DNA of 64,000 nt from Paralithodes platypus. Lineage: Eukaryota > Arthropoda > Malacostraca > Decapoda > Lithodidae. Both the position numbers and the translations under genes were made by a program. Each line of letters begins with the position of its first letter. The first letter of the stretch is position 1. The stretch covers positions 7,652,207-7,716,206 of the forward strand of contig CM064573.1 in assembly GCA_032716605.1 (NCBI GenBank), written 5' to 3'. The notes beneath the pieces are model-generated. The model did no database searches and was not told where the DNA came from. It worked only from the letters and a program-made list of their open reading frames with translations. Of this stretch, positions 35,758-47,289 are shown in pieces.

Positions 35758-36535
35758 TATGAGGCGTTACAAGGTTGTTTTTAGGATAAAAGTGAGAAGG
35801 GAAGATGGAAGGTAGAAGTTTGACAGGTGAGGACTGGAGGTAAGGTGCTAGGCAGATAATGAGGTATACAGGTGAACATTTGGGGCTACAGGAAGGGAGG
35901 TAGATGGGGAGAGGTTGAACTATATATGGAATGCAAATTAAATGTAGCCTAAAGGGAATAACGATATACAATGTAAGGTAGTTTATAAGGAAGGTTAGAT
36001 ACAGAGAAACTGGAGGAAAGAGGACATTACATGCCTTTCTTTCAAAATTGTCCTTTGCCAATTGTTTGTATTCTCATTCCATCTTGGTTTCATTCATTCC
36101 CAAACTTACTTCCATTCTTACTCCCATTCCTCCTCCTTCCCTCCTCCACAACCACTCCCGACTGTCACCAGTTTATAGTGTTAACGTCACTCACAACATT
36201 AAAGTGACAGTCCTCCTCTGACTCCTCAGACCTCATCACCACCTTCATCTCACTATGATCACGCCACCAGTTTGGGTAGTGCGCCAAATGTGGTTTGGAA
36301 TTATTATATACTAAAATAGATGGAAGCGCTTTGCTTATACCCATTATGATAGGGATGAACAATGAATGTTGTATTACACAACAATATTGCTATGTAGTCA
36401 TTGTTATCATATCACAAATACATATATATAACACATACGGTATATATCAAGGGACTGCATAGAAAACTCGAAAACAAATAGTAATCCAACAAGCTGTGAC
36501 CCATAATCCGATTTGTCCCCCAAACATGATGGTCT
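35758..36535. other. Non-coding; dispersed repeat H, compact copy at about 36080-36310
   Basis: Positions 36086-36310 match 15541-15630 plus 15896-16870, without the hairpin insertion and with one unit of the 84-bp repeat instead of ten. No gene. An open frame at 35747-36061 (minus) is unrecognised and unsupported. Confidence 0.6.
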
Positions 36536-37009
<474 letters not shown>

Positions 37010-37010
<1 letters not shown>

Positions 37011-37214
37011 TTTATATTCCACTCGTTTTGCTTCCTCTTCCTTCCTCTGCTCTCATGCGGCTCAATGCATCTCACATTTATGTCGCCTTCAGTTATTTAA
37101 CGCAGTGTTATTTATCTGTTATGGCACCTGTTGGAGGCCCTTTTAAAACTGAATAACATCGTCTAATAGTGCTCTGAGTAAAGTAAAAAGTAAATGTAAG
37201 CATGTTTTCTTCTA
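37010..37214. other. Non-coding spacer
   Basis: Short spacer before the poly(A) end of LINE E. Nothing recognised. Confidence 0.5.
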
Positions 37215-38902
37215 TTTTTTTTTTTTTTTTATTAAGGTGACAGTTACAAAGTGGTGTACAATCTATCTTATTCTAGTTACATTGTAGTTTATCTTATTGT
37301 ACCAGTACCTCCCTACAATCAACCTAGTTGTTCCCCAATTCGTCCCTCAGCCACGACCATTTCAAAGTCCAAGTCTCTCACTCTTGTCCTCTGTAGCGGG
37401 GAGGACCTTGTACCCCTGAGACATAGGAGTGCAGACCTGAGAAGAGAGAAAGAGAGCCGGCATCTCATCCAAGTTATGACTTGGCTTCTATGCTGGCGCT
37501 TTTTCTCCGATAATTGTTCAGCTAATCTGGCATAGAAGACACTTGCAGAAGGTCCCATACCTCCCAACGATGAGAAGACCAGAGGAGTAAATCTTCCTTG
37601 ATCCCTGTTCAAAATTCTTTCTTCATAAGCACGTTTTTTCTCACTTTCGTTTCTCAAGTATGCCGCCTTGTGTCCTCGCTCACGATATGTTTGTGCTCTT
37701 GGGTTGAAGATTCTAATGTCGAAAAAAGCCCGTTGTCCCCTCGTCCAAAAACCTCGAGCACTTACGTCCACTCTTGTTTCATTTGAAGTATTTGCAGTAT
37801 TGTGGGCCAAGCGCTGTCCGTCCATAGGCAGAAGTTCCGGTTCGATTCTGACATCATGGCACACCTCGTCCAGCATTTGTGCAGTGATGTCTCGTACTTC
37901 ATCATGCCGGATACAGATGAATCCTCCTTTCTTACAGGTCATACAGTGGTCTGGGTTGTTTATTTCACCGCATGCACATTTCAGCGGCAGGTTCGAAACT
38001 GGCCACCCATACCTCAAGGCTACGCATCATTGAATTCTTGTTTATTTAAGCTGAAGCCTTTCTCCTTTATTGGTAATGATGTGAGCCAATTTGAAGCCCC
38101 CGTGTCTTTCGCCATCTCAACTCTCATTTTCAGTTCTTCCCTACATCTGGTCTTAATTTGTTCTAGGCTATGTTTCTGTCTCTCTTCTCTGCTCTTTGTA
38201 ATTTCCTGTCTTGCATTTCGTTGTTCCTCTTCGTCCACCTCATCATTTTCATTTTGCTCCCGTATTTTTTCTGTCAGAGACGTAGTAAGTTTAAGGGAAT
38301 TTTGGTACTCATGAGGTGCCGCCTCAACTGGGTTTATAATCCCCATACCTCCGAACCTTGGCGGAAGAGCTAATAGATCTCTTAGCTCTTGCGTGACGCC
38401 TTCCATCTCTGTTAAGGCCGGTATGAATGCTCCTCTGATTGCTTCTTCCAGTGGTTGGAGCATCTGTCTAATGCCAGGCACTGTTCTCATAAGAAAGGTC
38501 CATCTGTGCTTAACACCATATGTGAAGGCAGTATATGCAGCATGTGGTTCAGATTTCGCAATGTCTGCCAGGGTTTTCACTTCCTTTACCCACTCCGCTA
38601 CCTTTTTTCGCACATAGTCTCTCTTACATTCTTCTGTGCCTATTACTGCTCCCAAATGGCGTTGACCCTCCTTTGTAATCTTCACTCCTGTCCCATCAAA
38701 AGTCCGCACCGCTTCTTCATACTTGTTTTCTTTCACTATTAGTACAGATTTACTAGCATTCGGATGGTACCCAATGACTTCGCCCATTGTACTCTCCGCC
38801 ACCATTCTTTGAGATCCCCTATTTTTCCTGCACCTGTGAGGTCATCTGCATACGCCACTTGTTTCACTCGGGTTACCCATGTTTTATTTTCTGCTGCAGA
38901 TA
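37215..38902 (-). mobile_element. LINE E, 3' half, putative restriction-like-endonuclease type, poly(A) tail
   Basis: Minus-strand element with the end of a reverse transcriptase, a long C-terminal domain, about 90 bp of 3' UTR and a poly(A) tail (T run 37215-37232 on the plus strand). It is cut at 38902, where the 3' tail of LINE D begins. I could not find its 5' part beyond LINE D. Confidence 0.8.
37319..38902 (-). pseudogene. LINE E reverse transcriptase and C-terminal nuclease-like domain
   Basis: Starts in the polymerase with 'KQVAYADDLTGAG' (catalytic YADD, about 38840), then a long thumb-like region (38805-38020). After a frameshift at about 38018 comes 'CACGEINNPDHCMTCKKGG', a C-x-C-x7-H-x3-C cluster, then RHDEVRD and 'RVDVSARGFWTRGQRAFFDI'. 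This order (YADD, Cys/His cluster, then D...D-x-R) is like LINEs with a C-terminal restriction-like nuclease (R2 and NeSL groups). The group assignment is an inference from motif order. Frameshifts lie near 38800 and 38018. The starting residues of these frames are not ATG. Confidence 0.7.
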
Positions 38903-41900
38903 AGAACATAAGAACATAAGAACATAAGAAAATGGGAGTCTGCAGAAAGCCGATTGGCCTAAGCAAGGCAGATCCCTGTCCCACACAACCCCAATTACAA
39001 AGCCCAATTATAGGCTCAACACTCTAATACCCTGAGGATCATCTTACCAAACCGGTTAGAGATTAACGCAGGATTACGGGGGTCTGCAGAGCGCTGATTG
39101 GCCCAACCCGGCTGATCCCCCTTCACACCCAACCCTTCTCGTCCATATGCTTATCCAATTTTTTCTTAAAGCTCCCTATCGTTCTTGATCCCACTATATC
39201 ACTTGGTAGCCTATTCCACCCATCTACAACTCTGTTACCAAACCAATATTTGCCTATATCTTTTCTGAAACGAAATTTATCTAATTTGAAACCATTGGTA
39301 CGAGTTCTTTCGCTATCACTGAGCTTTAGTACATTTGTCATGTCCCCTTTGTTAATCCCACTAACCCACTTGAACACCTCTATCATATCCCCTCTAACTC
39401 TGCGTCTCTCTAACGAATGTAAACCTAATTTCTTCAACCTTTCTTCATACGGAAAATTTCTAATATTATGGATCATTTTTGTCATTCTACGCTGAATTCT
39501 CTCCAATGAATCTATGTCCATTCTGTAATAAGGACACCAAAATTGGACAGCATAATCCATATGGGGTCTCACTAATGACAAGTAAAGTTTTAAGATAACA
39601 TCAGCAGTTCTGTTACTCACACTCCTAGAGATGAACCCGAGAATCCTGTTTGCCTTATTACGAACGCTTATACACTGTTTTCTAGGCTTCAAATCATTGC
39701 TAACAAACACAACCTAGATCTTTCTCGCAGTCTGAATTTTCTAATTCTAAATTAGCTAGTTTATATTTAACATTTGTTTGCATCTTCCCTATCTTTAATA
39801 CCTTGCATTTGTCAATGTTAAACTTCATCTGCCAATTTACTGACCATTCATGTAAGGTATCTAGATCCCTTTGGAGGCACTCTATATCGCTATCTGAATC
39901 AATTGATCTCCCCATTTTAGTATCGTCTGCGAATTTACTTATCCTACTAGTTATACCTAAATCTAGGTCATTTATGTATATAAGAAACAACAGGGGACCT
40001 AATACCGATCCCTGGGGGACACCACTTTTGACTGCTCCCCACTCTGACTTGGTACCATTTATGCGGACTCTCTGTTTCCTACCAATTAGCCATGACCTAA
40101 TCCATCCCAACAACGACCCTCCTATTCCATGTGCCTCAACCTTTCTCATCAATCTCTCATGAGGGACTGTCGAAAGCTTTACTGAAATCTAAATATATAA
40201 TATCATATGACTTGTCACTATCTACTGCTTCATATACCTCTGAGAAAAAGCTAAGCAAATTAGTAAGGCAAGAACGTCCCTGAGTGAATCCATGCTGAGA
40301 AGAATTTATTAAGTTAAATTTTACTAAGTGGCTTCTAATTTTCCTAGCAATAATGGACTCTAGCAACTTTCCTATGATTGATGTGAGACTAATGGGACGG
40401 TAATTGGATGCTATCGATTTATCACCTTTTTTGAAGATCGGAACTACATTTGCAAGCTTCCAAGCTTCTGGAACTAAACCTGTTTTCTAATGACTTGTTA
40501 AATATAAATGCTAATGGACTACTTAACTCATCTCTGCATTCTTTTAATACTCTAGCATATACCTCGTCAGGACCAGGCGATTTTTGAGGTTTCAGTCTGT
40601 CAATTTCCTTAAGCACATCATTTCTACTTATACTAACTGTACTTAACATATTTTCTATACTATCACTATATACCATATTGACTTCTGGAATCTGTGCCAA
40701 ATTTTCATTAGTGAAAACGGAAAGAAACTGACTATTTAATGTACTGCACATTTCTAAATCATTTTCTGTTATTTCTCCTATTGAAGTTTTTAGGGGGCCT
40801 ATTACATCTCTAACTTTAGATTTATATAGTTGGTAAAAAGCTTTAGGGTTATTTTTTGAGTCGCTGGCTATCCTTATTTCATAATTTATTTTTGCTTTCC
40901 TGATTTCCTTTTTGACCTGTCTTGATAGAGTCTGATAGTATATATGTAAATGATTTTCACCTTTCTTTATTTTTCGATATATTCCTTTCTTTTTTCCTAT
41001 AAGATCTATTAGCTTATTAGTCATCCATTTTGGTTGGTTCTGCGTCGATCTAAATCTTCTTTTAGGGATATATTTATTTTGAGCATTGTGGAGTGAAGCA
41101 ATAAACTGGTTATATGTAGGTGGCAAGTTTAACTCTGGCATATCTTGACTTAATTGCTTAACAATAGGGTCCACCCTTAAGCCTCTTCTTAGCCCACCAT
41201 AATCGGCTTTTCTGAAATCTGGGATAAGTGTCGTATTCTCTTTAGCATTCCCTGTCCATTGTATATTAAATAAATAGATTTATGATCGCTATTTCCTAGG
41301 TGGTCACCAATCTCTACATTATTTATCATATGTTCATTGTTACTGAAAAACTAAATCAAGAATATTAATACCTCTAGTCGGCGTATCTATGAATTGAAAT
41401 AAAAAACTATCTTGTACTACCTCAATAAACTCTACTGAATCGGAGTCGCCTAATTGGTGCTGCCAATCAATGTTCGGAAAATTAAAATCCCCCATAATGC
41501 ACACATTGCTAAACCTTGATGCTATTTTAATTTCCTCCCATAACGATTTTCCGCCATTTCTACTCATATTAGGCGGTCTATATATAACTCCAATAACTAT
41601 GGTCTCACTACCTTCGTTAACCTCTACCCAAACACTTTCATTATCATTATTTAGTCTAATACCTGATTTAATACAGCTTTTTAATGTACTCCTGACAAAC
41701 ACTGCTATACCCCCGCCCCTCCTACTTGTTCGGTCATATTTAAACAAACTATATCCTGGAATATCAAATTCTGCTAAAAAATGCCTAGATTCTGTATTAA
41801 TCCACGTTTCAGTTAGCGCTATTATGTCTATATTTTCTGTGCTAACGAGTGCTCTAAGTTCGTTCATTTTGTTACATAAACTCCTACAATTTGTATAATA

Positions 41901-42041
41901 TACCCTCAACCTATTACTTTTATTTGCAACTAATTTTCTATTGTGTTTAGCTAACTTATTATTTCCTGTTGAACTACTAGCTCTAGACGGAAATTCTACT
42001 CTATCAGTATTCTCATCTTTACTATCAGTTACATGTGTAAC

Positions 42042-42323
42042 TCAATCCCACCCCTACTCTGTGCAACTCTCCAACCCAAGAGTGAAACGTTACTCTCAAA
42101 CTTTCTTCTACTCAACATCTGAGCTCTGGAACTCTCTCCCAGAATCAGTCTTTCCCTCTTCCTATGACTTAAATTGCTTCAAACTCCGTGTGTCCAGGCA
42201 TTTTGGCTCGAACGTCCCTTGATTTTGGCCCTGTCACTCTTTCAACTATGGGGGAGGCACTCGCTATAGGCAGTTATGCCTTTTGCCTCCCTCAATCACA
42301 GAAAAAAAAAAAAAAAAAAAAAA
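42042..42323 (+). mobile_element. LINE J, 3' end with poly(A), inserted in LINE D (Jockey/BS-like)
   Basis: A short plus-strand insertion. It reads 'VKRYSQTFFYSTSELWNSL' and 'FKLRVSRHF' (42060-42210), the end of a LINE polymerase of the kind often labelled transposon BS (Jockey group). It then has a UTR of about 80 bp with a perfect 8-bp stem and an A22 tail (42302-42323). GTGT occurs at both borders and may be a short target duplication. The D reading frame continues on both sides. Confidence 0.8.
42252..42291 (+). promoter_or_regulatory. 3'-UTR stem-loop just before the LINE J poly(A)
   Basis: GGGAGGCA (42252-42259) pairs perfectly with TGCCTCCC (42284-42291), and the loop contains a second small stem GGCA/TGCC. 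It ends 10 nt before the poly(A). LINE reverse transcriptases often recognise a 3' stem-loop, so a recognition role is plausible but not shown. Confidence 0.5.
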
Positions 42324-42453
42324 GTGTTATCGATACTACTATTACACATCACTATATCCGCACTATCTTGACTGATTATTTCTATTTTACTCACTGGTTT
42401 GTCACATGAAGTACCTGCTCCATATGGAGACAGTATTTTACTTACACACCCAG

Positions 42454-42460
42454 GTTTTTT
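42454..42460 (-). promoter_or_regulatory. Candidate -1 frameshift heptamer A_AAA_AAC in LINE D
   Basis: Coding-strand ORF1 codons read CGT TAA AAA AAC CTG. A_AAA_AAC is in the ORF1 frame, but the codon just before it is TAA. Slipping -1 leads into the ORF2 frame (CCT GGG TGT GTA AGT), which is open for more than 40 codons to the LINE J insertion. Without a slip the ORF1 frame stops four codons later. The TAA is either a lesion or part of the natural signal. Confidence 0.5.
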
Positions 42461-42711
42461 TAACGAAACCCCGCAACAATCTTGTCGAGTGAGCTGGCCA
42501 AGGTCGAAACTCCTAGTCGAGAGAGATGTACTCCATCCTGGGCATACAGTTCATCCTTACCATAAAAGAGGGACCAGTTATCCAGGAATGGAATAGTATT
42601 TGCCTTACAATACTTCTCCAGCCGGCTATTTACACCAATAGCCCTGGAGGACCATTCCTTCCTTACCCCTCTTCTGGGCAGGATACTGTTTACCACAGGA
42701 ACTCCACCTTT
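42460..42711 (-). pseudogene. LINE D ORF1, C-terminal part of SGNH esterase
   Basis: About 80 codons read 'VPVVNSILPRRG', 'NTIPFLDNWSLF' and 'YAQDGVHLSRLG'. The last contains the D-x-x-H block of SGNH hydrolases. The N-terminal part with the Ser block is lost at the CA repeat. This is homologous in domain type to LINE B ORF1 but clearly a different family. Confidence 0.8.
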
Positions 42712-42712
42712 A

Positions 42713-42748
42713 CACACACACACACACACACGCACGCACGCGCGCGAT
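42713..42748. repeat. (CA)n/(CG)n microsatellite at the 5' end of LINE D
   Basis: CA followed by CGCA and CGCG, touching the truncation point. Confidence 0.95.
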
Positions 42749-43253
42749 AGTCTACAAGGATTTATACTAAGAAGACGCAAGCAAATGCAAGTACCGGTAC
42801 ATTTTATCCGTAATGTAGACAAAAGATTGATTGGTGCAAATGGCTGAGGTCCCTGGGGAGTAGTTTTAATTTTGGTAATTTATACGTTGACCTAAATTAA
42901 ATGGTCTGAAGGCAGTAGCTGGGATTTTGCTAATAACAATATCGGTTTGGGGAAACAAAACGCGTTTATAAAATCATAATGTGTCTTGCTCTTCTTATCT
43001 AATAGTGTAAAACTGTGGTTTAATGTATCTATATTGTCCAATATTTAGAGTTTATATGATATATTTATTTTTTCATCATTTGTCCAATATTACGTATAAT
43101 ATTAATTGCATTATTTTCTGTTTATTCTGTTTCCTCACCCCAACCATTCTGCTCTGTATAATTATCATACATCAATCCATCATTGCATTGTTTATCGAGA
43201 GGTTCAGTGGCTCTTTGTGTTCTTATTGATAATGTCTTATCTTGCTCTAGCAT

Positions 43254-43257
<4 letters not shown>
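42749..43257. other. Non-coding spacer
   Basis: AT-rich, nothing recognised. Confidence 0.5.
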
Positions 43258-43299
<42 letters not shown>

Positions 43300-43340
43300 G
43301 AGTTTACTTGCCTCAGAAGAGAGAGAGAGAGAGAGCGCGC
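43258..43340. repeat. (TG)n and (GA)n microsatellites
   Basis: TG at 43258-43298, GA at 43318-43334 followed by GCGCGC. A further GA run lies at 43469-43498. Confidence 0.96.
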
Positions 43341-43467
43341 GCATAAGGGGCCAACGACAAGAGCAAGTGGTAGAGTATAAAATTGGAGAGGGGGAGGGAA
43401 GGTATAAGAAATTCATGGCAAAGGTCAAAGAGGGGGCAGACACGGACAATGATAGGTACTGAGGGTT

Positions 43468-43498
<31 letters not shown>

Positions 43499-43499
43499 G

Positions 43500-44670
43500 A
43501 CTAATTATTTATAATAAAACCACTAGCAAGTTTTAACAATTGGATTGTATTCTTTAACTATATTTACATAATCATAAAACATCCTCTCATTTTTGTATTT
43601 AAAAAATATATCGGTAAATTTTGCATGATGTTCATTATAGCAACATTATTTAAATTTTGACTGGTAGGAAAATGCATAGTTGAGAAAGAGCTCTAATCTA
43701 GACAATATGTGAGACATTATTGAAGATGTCCATATGTTGTGTGTTAGTGTGTGTGTTGTTGCTTAAACTACCGTGACCTGGTGAGCAGAGCTTTTATGGA
43801 TTGTGATTATACATAGTCTTCGCTCAGCCAAAATGCCTTGTTGATGTTCTTCAAACGGGTCCCAGCCAAATAAGAGTTGAGTTTATGTTGAGTCAGATAA
43901 TTATGTAGGTGAGGAGCAGAGAGAATTTCCAATGGATCCAAAAACATCATCTGAGGAGGAGCACTTTATGAAAAGATAGCTTCTTTTCAAGTACCGCTCA
44001 ACAGAATTTTCAATATTATTAAAGGCAAGCACTCCCCTTATTAATTTGTTAACCATCTTGTTTGGCTGGTATGTTATTTATCGTTTAAAACAAAATCTTT
44101 GGCATTTATCCCCCCTCTTTACTCCTAAAATCCTCACTTCCAAGCGCAGCCACACGCAGCCGTATAGGGCAGAATGATTTGCTTGTCTCTTTTTTTTTCT
44201 TACCCAGTTTGGAGAGGCTGAAAGGACGCTCAATATTTCAACTTTTAAAACCTTTGACTTCATTTAACTGTTTACGTTTCTTCCCGTGATTGGGTTTTCC
44301 TTTTTGCTGACCGTATCCTTTTTTCTTGGAGTTTTACTATAGAATGTTTGGAACGTAGTTGAACCTGTACACTCAGCACAAATAATGTGTACGGGTTTGT
44401 GTAACCGGTGTGAAAATTAACATTTGTTTTATATAACTGTAAACTAAGAACACATGATGGTAGTCGGGAGATGCGTATCAGCTTATAGATAATTAGTATG
44501 TTGGACGGTAGATCATGATACAAACAGTATATACAACTAAAATAATTGGTACCATGATAAATTTATATAATAAACTGTGTTTCATATAAATTACGCTATA
44601 TGCGTTTTCCAATATGGTTTTATTATCCTAACAATACTTATTTTCCACACTCAATGAAATCCATAACATG

Positions 44671-44671
<1 letters not shown>
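43500..44671. other. Non-coding spacer
   Basis: More than 1 kb of AT-rich sequence. Minor open frames on the minus strand (44078-44263, 44272-44523) match nothing I know. Confidence 0.45.

Positions 44672-44748
<77 letters not shown>
44672..44748. repeat. (CA)n microsatellite
   Basis: Perfect CA, about 77 bp. Confidence 0.99.
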
Positions 44749-44752
<4 letters not shown>

Positions 44753-45373
44753 CTTTCTTTTCCCACTCGTATATATAAACACAGGCAAATATACTCAGTA
44801 ATTCCGTAGCACACCAATTGAAATGTTTCCCTCCTAATATATTCCACCCAGCTCAGATTACTCTCGTCCTCCTCATTTTTACCTCCTGGATTTTCATTCT
44901 GGGTACTTTTCATCTCTCTCACCTTTCATGTTGTACTCCTTGAGGCACATACTCACTGCTCTTTGTGCCATTCACTTTTGTCTTATTTTAGTTTACTGTG
45001 TGGCCATATCTCTCTATTTATCCTCCCAGTCTCTCACTCACTCACTCACTCACTCACTCTCTTTTGTTCGTGGTTAGATAGCAACTCGCATATAAAATAT
45101 GGCAAACTATCGCTGGACATTTGATTGGTTGGTAGGCGCAGTATATTCACCATGGTAGACTGGAACTGAGAGAATAGGATCATCACGGATAAACAATACA
45201 TTAATGACCACCTTTCGACATACAACCACTTTCAACTACTATCATTCAGTAATTCTTAGCCACCCATTTATACCTGTATTTAATATTTCAAATTCTGACC
45301 CTTTGTCTTAAACTCACATGCAGTGACACCGATTAGTATTTAACTATTGCCATTAAATCGTTCTTATTCATAT
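44749..45373. other. Non-coding spacer with short (ACTC)n
   Basis: ACTC repeat at about 45030-45060. No gene. Confidence 0.55.
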
Positions 45374-45667
45374 ATCACTCATTTCCTATTTATATTATAT
45401 CACTTTAACTCATTTCCTATTTATATTATATCACTTTAACTCATTTCCTATTTATATTATATCACTTTAACTCATTTCCTATTTATATTATATCACTAAC
45501 TCATTTCCTATTTATATTGTATCACTTTAACTCATTTCCTATTTATATTATATCACTTTAACTCATTTCCTATTTATATTGTATCACTTTAACTCATTTC
45601 CTATTTATATTATATCACTTTAACTCATTTCCTATTTATATTATATCACTTTAACTCATTTCCTATT
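45374..45667. repeat. 31-bp minisatellite, about 9-10 units
   Basis: The unit is CTCATTTCCTATTTATATTA followed by TATCACTTTAA. AT-rich, with one unit missing TTTA and two with GTA for ATA. Confidence 0.96.
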
Positions 45668-46476
45668 CGGTCATCCCTTATATTTCATTTATACAATCTC
45701 ACTCACCTTTCATTCATCTTTCCATGGTCACAGTCAGCAGCCCCAAATATCTCTCAGCCGTGAAGACTGGAAATGTGGTCTCCGTTAAGTTAGACGTGGC
45801 CCTCCTTTGAAATGAAGAGAATATTGAGCCTGCAATATGGAACCATGTTGTTCTCAATAGCAGTGTGTTTGTGTGTAAGTGGTGGTGGTAGCTGCTAGTT
45901 AAAGTGCATTGTATATGAGGAGGCGGGGGGGGGGCAAGTGGAATGAATAGAGGGATCAGGTTTTAGTGAAGGAATGCAAAAGTGAGAACGAATATGGAAA
46001 TTATGTGAATACATTGGACGTCAACAACATGTGAAGAGTATGAGAGGGCTGCATTTTACTAGTGGATGTTTTGATGAAGACAAACCTTGAGTCTCCTTTG
46101 TTTGCAATTGCTTGATGGTATGTGGGAGTTTTGTTGTGTCTGTGTGCGAGTGTCAGAGAGAAATATGTTGCATTACCTGCAGACTTGAGAATCTATTGTT
46201 AAGTGTTGTGAGAGGAAAGGAAATAGTGCAGTGTAATGATATATAGAGATAGACCAGTTGAGAGTGAGGAAGTGAGAGTGAGAGAAGGGTAAATGGTCGA
46301 ATCTTCATAATGTGTATTTTGTTAAGAATTGTAGATTAATGAACATCCTTTCCTAAAATATTTTGTTAAGAATTGTAGATTAATGAATATTCTTTCCTAA
46401 ATTATAATTCTTCAAAGACAACATCCTATTTATATATGGTACTGAATAGGAGACTCTCTAATACAAGTATATTTAT

Positions 46477-46524
<48 letters not shown>

Positions 46525-46635
46525 CAGTTACTCAGTTACGCAGTTACTTGTTCGTCAAGGGGAATCCACGCAATGCGAGCTAAGCTCATTATTATCGCGC
46601 CTCCTTAACTGGGAATGTATTGCGTGAAATGCATG
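45668..46635. other. Non-coding spacer
   Basis: Contains a direct duplication of about 44 bp at about 46316-46400 ('TTTTGTTAAGAATTGTAG' twice) and a TG run at 46480-46520. No gene. Confidence 0.5.
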
Positions 46636-46870
46636 TTAACCCCTTCAGATTCATATGACGCAGAAGTTGCCAGATTAGCAATAAGAAATAAAGTTCTCTC
46701 ACTCTTATAATTACCTCTCCAAAATTAGTTTTCTGCCCACAGCTAACTCAAAGACAACTGCAGAGGTTGAAGTAACTAAACTAAAGGTTTCTAAATACCC
46801 CTGATGGTAACAAAGGCTTTAAAGTATCCCTAATAGGCTCAAAATCGCGTCATATGTCGGAGAGGGTTAA
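46636..46870. mobile_element. TTAA-flanked MITE, family 1 (complete copy)
   Basis: TTAA at 46636-46639 and 46867-46870. The ends are TTAACCCCTTCAGATTCATA-TGACGC and, inverted, TTAACCCTCTCCGACATATG-ACGC. It is 227 bp between the TTAA sites. Further pieces are at 50358-50515 and, inverted, from 63662. The duplicated segment at 5005 shows the empty TTAA site of the latter, which supports TTAA as the target. Confidence 0.87.
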
Positions 46871-46924
46871 GTGTTTTATGTACTGTTGGAATGGCTGTGG
46901 ATGTGTGTGTAGTCTGTATTTAGC

Positions 46925-47242
46925 CAATTGGCGACATTGAAACGAAGGCTTAGGGTGGATCTGTATGGTACCATTCTCACTATAGACGGTACCGTCTCGC
47001 CCGAAGGCTTAGGTAGCCATCAGCTTAGGTGAACCATATGATACCCATCTCGCCTTGTACCATTTTTGCCAACCCCAGATGGGACGTCACAACGTCGTCC
47101 ACTTATTCCAGGTACCTATTTACAGCTAGGTGAACTGAGGCTAACACATGAAAGGAGACAAGCCCAATTTGTCTCCGCCCGGTGGGGATTGAACCCCGAC
47201 CCCTCGTGTGAGACGAGAGCTCTACCTACTAGGCTACGGGCT

Positions 47243-47243
<1 letters not shown>
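46925..47243 (-). mobile_element. tRNA-Val-like SINE
   Basis: The minus strand from 47243 to 47175 folds like a tRNA: acceptor GCCCG with CGGGC, A box TAGCCTAGTAGG (47236-47225), anticodon loop CTCACAC (CAC, Val) with a 4-5-bp stem, and B box GGTTCAATCC in a GGGG/CCCC stem. The body follows to about 46925, with 'GTAAATAGGTACCTGG' and 'GGGTATCATATGG'. Because the tRNA part continues into an unrelated body and lies next to a TG/CA repeat, I call it a SINE and not a tRNA gene. Its 3' end is uncertain. Confidence 0.7.

Positions 47244-47246
<3 letters not shown>

Positions 47247-47286
<40 letters not shown>
47247..47286. repeat. (GT)n microsatellite at the SINE head
   Basis: GT run followed by T9. 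On the SINE strand it is a CA run just upstream of the tRNA-like part. Confidence 0.97.

Positions 47287-47289
<3 letters not shown>

Larger units (their letters stand above)
39123..42453 (-). pseudogene. LINE D ORF2: EEP endonuclease plus reverse transcriptase, broken
   Basis: N-terminal part at 42453-42324, interrupted by LINE J, continuing at about 42041 into 'YYTNCRSLCNKMNELRA', TETWI, VIYRPP, GDFNFP (to 41340) and SDHKS. Then the linker (41174-40422, KSPGPDE), NYRPISLTS, HGFTQGRSC, LDFSKAFD (40366-40157), SGVPQGSVLG, FADDTK (40152-39700) and the connection domain with 'HMDYAVQFWCPYY' and 'DGWNRLPSDI' (39710-39123). At least five single-base frameshifts, one in an A5 run at 41346-41350, and few stops otherwise. 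Either a young dead copy or unpolished long-read sequence would look like this. Confidence 0.9.
38903..42712 (-). mobile_element. CR1-type LINE D with esterase ORF1, interrupted by LINE J
   Basis: A minus-strand element of about 3.5 kb without its insertion. The 3' tail is three to four units of an 8-bp repeat (plus strand ATAAGAAC/AACATAAG, 38903-38932), which is the CR1 style of tail. A 3' UTR lies at 38936-39122, ORF2 at 39123-42453 and the end of ORF1 at 42460-42711. Its truncated 5' end abuts a CA/TG microsatellite (42713-42748). LINE J (about 42042-42323) sits in the N-terminal part of ORF2. Confidence 0.88.

Noticed and set aside
38903..38935. Microsatellite with an 8-bp unit
   Set aside because: The AACATAAG units sit exactly at the 3' end of LINE D and are its tail rather than an independent repeat.
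47175..47243. Functional tRNA-Val (CAC) gene
   Set aside because: The fold is better than at 33911, but the 5' acceptor pairs over only five bases and the sequence continues into a repeat body with no terminator T run. A scan with a tRNA covariance model would settle it.
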